Below are positions 1 to 8,842 of a stretch of DNA of 64,000 nt, in pieces. A program made the translations under genes and the position numbers. The stretch comes from Puccinia triticina. Taxonomy: Eukaryota > Basidiomycota > Pucciniomycetes > Pucciniales > Pucciniaceae. Numbering within the stretch: the stretch's first letter is position 1; every line of letters starts with the position of its first letter. Location: assembly GCF_026914185.1 (NCBI RefSeq), contig NC_070565.1, positions 2,542,001-2,606,000 of the forward strand. Direction: 5' to 3'. A model generated the notes under the pieces. It ran no database searches and had not been told where the DNA came from. It saw only the letters and a program-made list of their open reading frames with translations.

Positions 1-304
1 GAAAAATAAGCAATGAACAATGAGACAGTAGTAAGATGATATTGTTTTTGACAAGTTTTGAGGTTTGAGTGATGTATTTGAGGAAAGTTTGTGCTTACTA
101 GTCTCTTCTTCACGGGTTGATAGTGTAAACGCGTGAAGAAAAGACTAGCAAGCTTGGGGCGGGATGAATTTTCTTTTTGGTGTTGGAATCTTGATAGGGT
201 TAGGTTAATGTTTGGTATATTCAAGATGCAAGTGAGAATTGGAATGTTGGCTGCGTATTCATAATGAGTAGCGTATTTAGGCGCAAATTGCATGTAACTC
301 AACA
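1..304 (-). repeat. 3' LTR of the copia element (cut by window edge)
   Basis: The segment from the window edge to 304 matches 5159-5638 almost base for base, except that about 170 bp after position 42 is missing here. On the minus strand the LTR begins TGTTGAGTTACATGC, the canonical TG start. Only the inner part is in the window. Confidence 0.9.
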
Positions 305-3300
305 GTCCCCCTCAATTCGAACTGCATCTTTCAATCCGATCATATGGCGAAATTTGGCGAAGGGGGCTTTTCCAAGGTTTTTTGTAAGGATGTCCGCAAT
401 CATGTTTGAGGTGTAGACATGTTTCATTTTGAAAGTTCCGGCTTGTACGTGCTCTCTATTCCAGTGATGTTCAATGGTGACGTGCTTGACGCGTCCGTGA
501 TGGACTGGGTTCTGTGCTAGGTGAATGGCGCTCAGATTATCACATATCATTTCAAGTGGAGTTTGGACTGGGATCCGTAGTTCCTTCATGAGCTTCATTA
601 ACCATAGGGCCTCTTGGCCGGCTTCTGTAATAGCTTGATACTCAGCCTCAGTTGATGACAAAGCCACGGTAGGTTGCAGTTGACTTCGCCAGCTAATGGC
701 GCCTTCCATGAATTTGAAGACGTATCCGGTTGTTGATCTAAGGGTTGATTTTTCTCCAGCCCAGTCAGCGTCACTAGCCACCTTGGGAAAAGTCCATCCC
801 GGGTTAGCAGATAACTCTTCATTCTTGCGCGATTGATAAGTGATTTGGTAGTTGACGGTTGATTTGAGGTATTGTAAGACGTGTAAGAAAGAGTCCCAAT
901 GCAGTTGATTAGGTTTTTCCAAAAATCTGGATAGAACACCAACGGCAAAACTGATATCCGGTCGGGTGCATATTGCAATATACATGAGAGAACCAAAGGC
1001 TTTACGATATCGCTGGTTCCGTTCAGTGAATATTTTCAAGTCTTCATCAGATGATTTGAGTAACTTGACATTGTAGCCAAAAGGAGTACTGGCCGGATGG
1101 CAATTGGTCATGTCAAATTTTTCAAGTACTTTGAGAATCATTGCTTGTTGATGAAGGGAGTAATTGCCTTTTTCATCACGATTTATTTCAATACCAACAG
1201 CGAATTTAGCGATGCCAAGATCTTCCATCACCCACTTTTCTTTAATCTCTTCCTTGACGCTTGCGATTTCATCCCCGGTAATTATCATATCATCAACGTG
1301 TAAATAGATAATGCTTTGTTGTTATTTTGGAAGCGACAAAACACACATGAGTCTGCCTCCGTTTTGGAGAATCCAATGGTTTTTAGGTGCTTCTCGACTT
1401 CGAGGTGCCAGAGCCTCGCTGACTGTTTCAGTCCGTATATGAACTTATGCAGACGCCAAACTTGATCCTTTCCTTCTTCATTGAACCCTTCCGGCTGTTC
1501 CATGTAGATCTCCTTGTCTAGGTCACTGTTGAGAAAAGCCGCCACGGCATCCATTTGTTCGATTACCCAGTTGTTTCGCGCGGCCAGTGCAACTATAAGT
1601 CTGAGGGATGAGGGCTTACCAGTCGGTGAGAAAGTCTGGTCGTAATCAACACCTTCCTCTTGAGTGTAGCCTTTGGCGACAAAACAAGCTTTATATTTGG
1701 AAATGGCTCCATCTGGGAGGGTTTTGACTTTGAACACCCATTGACCTTTGATTACTTTTTGGTTTTGCGGTCTAGTAGTCAGACTATATACCCTTTTGTC
1801 GCGCATCCCTTGAATTTCCTTTTCACAAGCTTCAAGCCATTGACTTTTGAACTGTGATTTGAAAATTTCATTGAACCTTCTTGGTTTGTATTTCGGATCC
1901 AGTATTTCTGTGTTGTGGCATTGATTCGGATTTGCTGCAAGGTATGAACGCTTAGGGAGTTGGCTGATTCTTGTGGAGCGTCGAACAAAGTTGGGGTTAT
2001 CAGGGTGATTTACAGGCGTTTTTGGGGGAATGACTACAATTTTCGCCCGGACATCAGCGGGGGCAATGCGCACTTTGTCTTTGGAGTCGGAAACTTGAGG
2101 GTTTTCATTATCTTCCTTTTGAACAGGGGTTGGACTAGTTTCTTGCGCATGGTCTTCAGTGTCAATGATAAAGTCTTCCACAATTGATGCTGTTTTCTCC
2201 AGAAAGGTATATTTGTCAAAGGTTACATCATGAGTGTTGATGATACGGTGGCTTTCATAGTCAAAAACCAGGTAATTTTGGTTGAATTCATCAAAACCGA
2301 CTAAGAAGCCTTTCCTAGACGTGGGACTAAACTTGTCTTCCATTTGAGGCTTCCTGTTATGGATGTATGCAAGGCATCCAAAAGTTTGGATGTAGTTAAG
2401 GTTTGGCTTGTGGCCGTACCATAGCTCGTATGCTGATTGCAGAAGCCCATTCCTTGATTTGTTGAAGATTCGATTTTGGATGAAAACTGCCGCATCGCAC
2501 GCCAAAATCCAATATCTGTTGGATATCCCGCTGTGAAGTAGCAAGGACCTCGCCTTTGTCAATATGTTTCGCATGAAGCGCTCAACCAGGCCGTTTTGTT
2601 GGGGAGTGTATGGAGTGGTAGTGTTCTTAACAATACCAAGAGAGTCGCAGAAAGGAATAAGGAGTGAATTGAGAAATTTGCCACCTCCATTGGTTGTAAT
2701 CATCTTAACTTTTCTGTCACAATGTGATCTTTTGGCACGGGTTATGAATGATTGAATTGCATTGAAAACATCTTCTTTAGTTTTTGATTTTAGAAAAGAA
2801 ATGAAAACCATTCTAGTGTGTTCATCAACAATCAACATGAAATACAAGTGATCAAATATACAAGGAATTCTAATAATGCCACTCAGATCTATGTGTATGT
2901 TGTCTAGAGGATGGAGGGAATACGGTTTTACTCTGGTTAGCGGGAGCTTGGTTGATTTACTGAGCTTGCAAGTGTCGCAGCTTACGTCCGCTAGAGTCTT
3001 TTTCAAGTACGTCGGGTTCAGATGTCCTAGACAATTGTGATCTGTATTGAATGTGATATTGTCAGCTTCACTCGGGGTCATAGAATTGATATGAAATTTG
3101 CTGACCGGTTCAATCTTGACGACCATGAGGTTATTGACATATTGACCGCGGAGGAATGTTTCATTGTCAAAAGCAACAATGAATTTTGACGAGTTGTTAG
3201 GGTCTTGCACCTCTATAGTGCGCTTTTGTTTGAGAGCTCCGGCTGCGATTAAATTGTTCCTTAGAGATGGAATATATAGCGAGTCTGTCAGAGTGAATTT

Positions 3301-3759
3301 TTCAATGGTGACTCCTTGAATAACAACATCGCCTCTAGCTTCCACCTTCAATTCTTCTGAGCCGGCCGTCATTATTGTGTCTAGAGATTTCGACGTGTTA
3401 TCGACGTTATGGAAGAAACTGTAGTCATTGAACATGTGGCTCAATGCCCCGGTATCCCAGATTGCCTCGAATTTTGGATGCACTGTGTTGACTTCATTAC
3501 CGTACGCCATGAAGACGTAGTTCTTCTTCTTTTTGGCGATAGTGGTTGTCCCGGTATGACTGGCAATATTGATGGATTCAGTCTGGTCAGATTGGTCAGA
3601 TTGCAATGGTTTGGTCTTGGAGACTTTTGCAATGTTGGCTCGGTTCTTTTGTGGATTGAGTCCTCTGGCCTCAAACCATTCTTGTTTGGCTTGGGCGTTT
3701 CTGGGTTTTTTGAAGCATTTTGACGCCGGATGGGGTCCTTGACATTTTTCCGGGGTGCA
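299..3759 (-). pseudogene. copia pol: zinc knuckle, protease, integrase, RT, RNase H (broken)
   Basis: In translation order: a Cys/His knuckle (codons near 3759-3715), the aspartic protease signature DTGA (just after 3606), integrase with its HHCC zinc motif (CDTCKLSK) and TPQQNG segment, reverse transcriptase (QMDAVAAFLNSDL), and RNase H with ADWAG and SSTEAEYQ. The frame opened by Met 3606 closes at 1285 and the rest continues in another frame from 1288. The break lies inside the YVDD catalytic motif, where two bases (AC) appear duplicated near 1298-1302. The integrase residue expected to be Asp in the TD-N-GG-E motif reads Asn (TTNGGGKF). Two independent essential sites are therefore lost. 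Confidence 0.88.
305..316 (-). other. Polypurine tract of the copia element
   Basis: Read on the minus strand, GAGGGGGAC lies directly before the 3' LTR start. This is the expected primer site for plus-strand DNA synthesis and it fixes the element's orientation as minus. Confidence 0.75.
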
Positions 3760-4711
3760 TCGTTGTTGATCTGATTAATGGTTGTCTTGATGTGTTTCCA
3801 GCGAGCTTTAGGTTGTGAATTCCGTCGCTGATTTTGCCAGTTGCAGAGAATTTAAACTTGTTATTTTCATCTTTGTATTGCTTGAGGGAACGGATAACTG
3901 ATTGAGTATTGATTGGTTTGACGTTCCGGAGAATGTGTCTGACTTCGACAGAATGAGATGTGTGCATTGAGTGAAGTAATCTTCTACCCATACTAGCTTT
4001 GTCAAGTGTGCCGCCTCAATTGAAGAATTCATTTTTGAGCTTGAGAAAATCGTCGATATGAGAAGAGATTGAGGTTTTGAAGTCTTGTTTAAAGTTCTCG
4101 ATTTTGTTTTGAACCAGGTATAGTGTTGCCTTGTTGTCTGCTTGGTGAAAATCTTTAACTAAGTTCCACAGGTGTGCTGGGCCTTGTTTAACAAGGGGAA
4201 TCATTCTTCCAGGGGTAGGTTGTGCGTCTGGGTTCTCTTCAAGTTCTTCGTCGGTTGGAGGGATCATTTCTCTAACCATTGGTATTTCAACGTCATTTAT
4301 AGCTGTTCTGAATCTCGCAGCGTTCGTCTCGTCCATTCTAGAGTACATAAATTCGATGATACATCCTCTGTTGATTTCATTAATTGCTGGATCAACTGAG
4401 AGGTCGGTGAAGTTGATATCTAGAAGGTAATTAGCCAGAAAGATTTAGTTGAGAGCTCCTCCCACTTTACAACACCAAATGGTATAGTTTTTGTCTGTGA
4501 GATCGTCTATTCCTTTAACTTTGTTGAGCATAGAGGACATTGCATACGCATGTGCTTGGTCCGCACCGAGAACCAGACCTCCTCGATTGATGGCATTCTT
4601 GGAAGCTAGTTTTTGGGTGTTTCGGATTCTGAGTTGTTCTCGGGCTTGTTCCAATTGAGCTCGATCTCCTTGAGCAGGTGGTGGAATTGGGTTTTGGGTC
4701 TGTTCGGCCAT
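3671..4711 (-). pseudogene. copia gag (two in-frame stops)
   Basis: Three open segments, 4711-4445, 4348-4016 and 3991-3671, share one reading frame. The intervening stops are a TAA at about 4445 and a TGA at about 4016. The N-terminus is MAEQTQNPIPPP and the middle carries a gag-like IDDLTDKNYTIWCCKV segment. The zinc knuckle that should end gag is in the pol frame, so a further frame change lies between about 3990 and 3760. In intact copia elements gag and pol are usually one frame. Confidence 0.8.
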
Positions 4712-4759
4712 TGATCTCTTGCTACCATGTGAATTCTAGACAGAAATGGACCTGGTATT

Positions 4760-5638
4760 TGAGCAACATAGCTTTATAGGACAAAAATTGTACCGGGTAA
4801 ATGATCTCTGACAACGACAACGACTTCTCAAGCAAACACACCTTTATAGGACAAAAATTGTACCAGGTAAATGATCTCTGACGACGACAACGACTTCTCA
4901 AGCAAACACACCTGCAGTGGAAAGCGCAGTTGTGTTTATTTTAGATTTGGTTATGGATTTGGGTGAAGGACGCGTGTAAGAGCACAAAGATTTAGTCTCT
5001 TCTTCACGGGTTGATAGTGTAAACGCGTTTCAATTTTATTTCAAGCTAACCTTTATAGGACAAAAATTGTACCGGGTAAATGATCTCTGACAACAACAAC
5101 AAATTCTCAAGCAAACACACCTAACATGAAAACAAAAGACGGAGGGAAAACAATAATGAAAAATAAGCAATGAACAATGAGACAGTAGTAAGATGATATG
5201 TAGGAAAAAGGAGTTTTTATAGTAGTGCATACCTGCGGTGGAAAGCGCAGTTGTGTTGATTTTAGATTTGGTTATGGATTCGGGTGAAGGACGTGTGTAA
5301 GAGCACAAAGATTCTGAATGGATGATGAAAAGGGAACAACGAGATAAAAGGAAGTTGGATAAAAATAACTGTTAGTTGTTGTTGATGAGTTTTGAGGTTT
5401 GAGTGATGTCTTTGAGGAAAGTTTGTGCTTACTAGTCTCTTCTTCACGGGTTGATAGTGTAAACGCGTGAAGAAAAGACTAGCAAGCTCGGGGCGGGATG
5501 AATTTGCTTTTTGGCGTTGGAATCTTGATAGGGTTAGGTTAATGTTTGGTATATTCAAGATGCAAGTGAGAATTGGAATGTTGGCTGCGTATTCATAATG
5601 AGTAGCGGATTTAGGCGCGAATTGCATGTAACTCAACA
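4760..5638 (-). repeat. 5' LTR of the copia element
   Basis: The outer edge at 5638 is certain because it matches the left LTR end. The inner edge is placed at a TG at 4760, close to the gag start, and is approximate. Inside are three copies of a roughly 70-bp unit beginning TTTATAGGACAAAAATTG (near 4771, 4843 and 5050) and two copies of a 36-bp block around ATAGTGTAAACGCG (near 4994 and 5433). The LTR has therefore grown by internal duplication. Confidence 0.8.
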
Positions 5639-6617
5639 ATCATAACCAACATTGCCATTGGCCAGTTCACCGTGCTTCAAGATTGGGAGAGAAAGCAGAT
5701 ATGCAAAAGGAAGACATAGGGTGTCATTGCCATCTTGGTGGGGGTGATTGAAGAATCCCACAGAAGTGAAGTTCCAATTGGTTGCCAAAGAAGACTTGTT
5801 TGGTTTTGAGTTCTTCAAGGGATATTCCAAGTCTTGGAAGCTGGGTAGATTGTGCAGAATCATGAATTCCTGTTTCTTTGAAGTTCATGCTTGGGTAGTG
5901 GAGAAAACAGATCCCACAGGATTTGACTAGCCTTCTTGCCATCCTTGATGAGTTTGGTGTATCCTTTGGGGTTATTTTGAATTGCATCTGATTTCTTGTA
6001 TAGTCCAAATATCTGGAGGTTGACGATTTCCACCAACCAATTGCCCACATGAAGCCTCCACATGAATTAACTTTGTCACTAACTGAAGACAAGTTCTTTT
6101 TATTATTGAAGGGAGATACATGGAAACTCAAGGTCTGCAATTATATTCAAATTTAGTGAGGTGAGAAGAGTGAAATCAATGATGGCAATGATACTTTGAT
6201 CATATTTCTTCTGAGTTTTATTCATCACACCCTCCTCAAGACTGGTTGCCCCATAGTTTTCTGCATGGTTCACCGCACCATTACTATCTTGCTCCTTTGT
6301 CACATCAAAAACTGTGATTTGACTATGGTTTTAAAGTTTAAATGTCTCATCAACTGCAGTGCATGCAAGCTCAATTTCTTTGGAAGTCAGTTTCTGCTTA
6401 TAAATCTCCGAAGCCAACAGTTTTGGTGCCTTCTTTTTTTTCTTTGTCTTCTGGCCTTCTGCACATATCTTGTTTTCAAGGTATTGTGCCGCCACTTGTG
6501 CCTTGTACTATGCTTTGACTTCTGGATAAAGTTCAAAGGGTTGGTATTTCCGTTTGTTGATGAGGTAGGGTCCTTCAAGGTGGATTTTTCAAACAGCAGT
6601 TTCAATGCCTTCAACAT
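5639..6617 (-). pseudogene. TET/JBP-like 2OG-Fe(II) oxygenase relic, truncated by copia
   Basis: Minus-strand coding potential is spread over several frames: a basic N-terminal segment with QKARRQRKKRRHQN-type sequence near 6400-6500, then IFGLYKKSDAIQNNPKGY (about 6000), then 5863-5639 with NHPHQDGND. An H-x-D iron-binding motif followed by a conserved aromatic strand resembles the TET-like 2OG oxygenase genes that are multi-copy in basidiomycetes, often beside KDZ transposons. Frame changes near 5865 and 6065, or unrecognised introns, break it. The frame stops exactly where the copia LTR starts. The family call is from memory of motif style and is tentative. Confidence 0.45.
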
Positions 6618-7004
6618 TCTTCTTCCACCTTTGGCTGGTGTAGATTTTTCATGAGACAGAAGAAAAACACTTTATCAGAGCGCCAAGAAGCCACAGTGGC
6701 CGACAAATTACAATTTACTGCTAGATCATCTTCAATAAATTACCAATTTAAAATCAGATCTTGTATTTATGTTACAATTATGTCAATTCATCATTCATGT
6801 GATTGAGAATTTGAAAGTAGCTTTGCATAGTGAAGGGTGACAAAAGCCCTACCATCTCTGTTGTTTTCAGGAAATTCCTTGTGGTTGGCCTGAAGGGGCA
6901 GTCAGCGTGCAGCTCAGTTGAATTGTTGTCTGAGAAATCTTGCAGAGAAAACTCAGTTGATTTACTGCTTGATGAGTTGAAGCACACTCCATAATTCCGT
7001 AATA
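6618..7004. other. No gene seen; leader to hairpin array
   Basis: AT-rich sequence with short open frames only. Nothing is recognisable. It ends in a half-unit of the 28-bp repeat that follows. Confidence 0.5.
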
Positions 7005-7448
7005 GGAGTGTGCCAAAGCACACTCCATTAGAGGAGTGTGCGAAAGCACACTGCGTTCTAGGAGTGTGGCAAAGCACACTCCGTAATACGAGTGTGCCAA
7101 AGCACACTCCGTAATACGAGTGTGCCAAAGCACACTCCGTAATACAAGTGTGCCAAAGCACACTCCGTAATACGAGTGTGCCAAAGCACACTCCGTTCTG
7201 AGAGTGTGGCAAAGCACACTCCGTAATAGGAGTGTGGCAAAGCACACTTTGTAGTAGGAGTGTGCCAAAGCACACTCCGTAATAGGAGTGTGGCAAAGCA
7301 CACTCCGTAGTAGGAGTGTGCCAAAGCACACTCTGTAATAGGAGTGTGCCAAAGCACACTCTGTAATAGGAGTGTGCCAAAGCACACTCCGTAATAGGAG
7401 TGTGCCAAAGCACACTCCGTAATAGGAGTGTGCCAAAGCACACTCCGC
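7005..7448. repeat. 28-bp hairpin satellite, 16 tandem copies
   Basis: The unit is GGAGTGTGCCAAAGCACACTCC plus a 6-base linker, usually GTAATA. Each unit is a perfect 9-bp inverted repeat (GGAGTGTGC / GCACACTCC) round a CAAA loop, so the array is a row of 16 potential hairpins. Variation sits mainly in the linker (GTAATA, GTTCTA, GTAGTA) and in one arm base. Because 28 is not a multiple of 3, long reading frames appear in all three minus frames; these are a by-product of stop-free repeats and not genes. The array ends about 40 bp before an ATG at 7488. Confidence 0.95.
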
Positions 7449-7487
7449 CATCCACTAAATCCTCCACCCTCAAAGTTCAACTTCTAA

Positions 7488-7591
7488 ATGGCTAATCATA
7501 GTGCACAAGATGAACACTTTGCTACACTAATCTTCAGTGTTTTAGGCCACAAAATCACAAGTATTGATTCAGTTCCCAATGAGATTCCCAG
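7488..7591 (+). pseudogene. Start of a short ORF, cut by the hAT insertion
   Basis: An ATG at 7488 opens MANHSAQDEHFATL and stays open up to the hAT. Joining 7591 directly to the sequence after the right-hand target duplication keeps the frame (NEIPS then DDLAFIFPQL), so the element appears to have landed in a coding exon. The product is not recognised. The hairpin array directly upstream would occupy its leader or promoter. Confidence 0.4.
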
Positions 7592-7599
7592 CAACGGTG

Positions 7600-7815
7600 C
7601 AACAATTACAATACATGTACTTGTATCTGTGTGTATCGTATTTTAAAGTCAACCCAATACAGTGTATTTGTATTGTATTGGGTGGCCAATGAAATACATG
7701 TATTTTGTGAGACATGTATCTGCCAGCTGATTACGATACACAAATTAGTGGAGTGTTGTATTGGAACAAGCAATCCAATACATGTGGAATTTAGTTACAT
7801 ATACTGATACGCTAT
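7600..7815. repeat. Left subterminal repeats of the hAT
   Basis: Repeated palindromic motifs built on CAATAC, GTATTG and GATACA. The same vocabulary recurs at 11960-12165 and fills the MITE at 18090-18463, tying the three together. Confidence 0.7.
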
Positions 7816-7890
7816 CAGGTAAAGCTCACATGGGGGATTGAACCCCTGACCTGAGAAGGTTTCACTGCACCCGCACTAAACCATCCCGCG
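7815..7890 (-). other. tRNA-like fragment inside the hAT
   Basis: On the minus strand a B-box-like GGTTCAATCCC lies about 50 bases after an A-box-like TGGTTTAGTGCGG. A proper acceptor stem cannot be formed, so this is not a functional tRNA gene. It may be a tRNA-derived or SINE-like remnant. Chance is possible. Confidence 0.25.
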
Positions 7891-8019
7891 CTCATGCAGC
7901 AAGCGTACAGACCCGTGCTTTCAGTGCTCACTGTGTCCCTGCAACGGCACTCATTACATGTATATCTTGAAGCTGACATGCTTGATCCTCGCGTCACGCA
8001 GGCTGTCAATGATTTCTTC

Positions 8020-8403
8020 TCAGTTCTCGGGGTCTACCATGACCACATGAAACCTTCCTTTGATAGTGCATAATGTCCGCCTCCCTGTAAGAATTTGGGT
8101 CTTGTATTTCTCAGCCCAGGGCTGTTCGTAGAGGATGTGCTGCATGTCGTAGACCTTGTTCACAGTCTTACATCCCAAGCCAACAAAGACAACCCAGAGG
8201 CCCTTTCCTGTGTTGTTGCGCACAAGGTAGAGGATGCCGGACAACATTCCCATTCTGGAACTGGGGAACGAAGCAAGTGTGAGTGTGACATTTGAATATG
8301 TCAATACTGTTGCAAAGGATTGCTCTATATTGAGTGAATGCGCCTTGTACAGCACAATGTAATTAGCCTTGATGGCAAGAACTCTGGCTGTGATATTTGT
8401 CAC
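8020..8403 (-). CDS. Unrecognised 127-codon ORF inside the hAT
   Basis: The frame (MTNITARVLAIKANYIVLYK...) lies antisense within the left part of the hAT, upstream of the transposase. Its composition looks protein-like, with alternating hydrophobic strands. No domain is recognised and there is no obvious upstream exon. It could be a captured fragment or a chance frame. Confidence 0.25.
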   Translation of the reverse strand: MTNITARVLAIKANYIVLYKAHSLNIEQSFATVLTYSNVTLTLASFPSSRMGMLSGILYLVRNNTGKGLWVVFVGLGCKTVNKVYDMQHILYEQPWAEKYKTQILTGRRTLCTIKGRFHVVMVDPEN

Positions 8404-8842
8404 AGTCGTGTCGAGCGTTCGAGCCCTAGGTTGCCGCTGGCACTGGTGTCTTGAGGTTGCATGTGATAGAAGGATTCTTTTTGCGACTTCCTCAAGACAC
8501 CGCTTAGTGGGCTGACCTGCTGCTCAATTTCCTCCTGCCCCACCTCAGACGTGGATCAAGTATGAACAAGGTGTTTTGCTCAAACTGAAACAGAACTAAC
8601 TCCGCTTTTGCTCCAGCATCTCAACACAGAACCTCCGCTTCTTTTGATCTAGCCAATACAGCACTCCGGTCAAAACCTTTCCTTCTGGGCTGATGAATCC
8701 TTCCACCCTTCCCTCAGGCTCTGCCTATCCACCTCCGTCAGGCAATCTGCCATCTACTGGCCTTGCTTCTTGACCTGCATCGCGCCAATCAAGCCGAGTT
8801 ACCACCCCGGTCAAAACACATGGAAGTTATGTTTGATTGAGT

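Larger units (their letters stand above)
1..5638 (-). mobile_element. Decayed Ty1/copia LTR retrotransposon
   Basis: The order on the minus strand is LTR, gag, protease, integrase, reverse transcriptase, RNase H, LTR, which is the Ty1/copia layout. Both LTRs end (+ strand) in the same ACTCAACA, and a purine-rich tract on the minus strand abuts the left LTR at 305. The left LTR runs off the window, so its target-site duplication cannot be tested. The two LTRs differ by an internal block of about 170 bp present only in the right copy, so the insertion is old. Gag has two in-frame stops, there is a frame change between gag and pol, and a small insertion hits the reverse-transcriptase active site. 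The copy cannot be autonomous. Confidence 0.93.

Noticed and set aside
7005..7448. CRISPR array
   Set aside because: Regular 28-bp palindromic repeats resemble one, but the 6-base linkers are near-constant and far too short for spacers, there are no cas genes, and the host is a eukaryote. A hairpin satellite explains it.
6778..7480. Repetitive proteins of 140-231 aa from the 28-bp array
   Set aside because: Three overlapping minus frames carry the same 28-residue period because the unit lacks stops in all phases. This is a property of the satellite and not evidence of a gene.
7815..7890. Functional tRNA gene on the minus strand
   Set aside because: A and B boxes are recognisable, but the acceptor ends do not pair and the T-stem has a mismatch.
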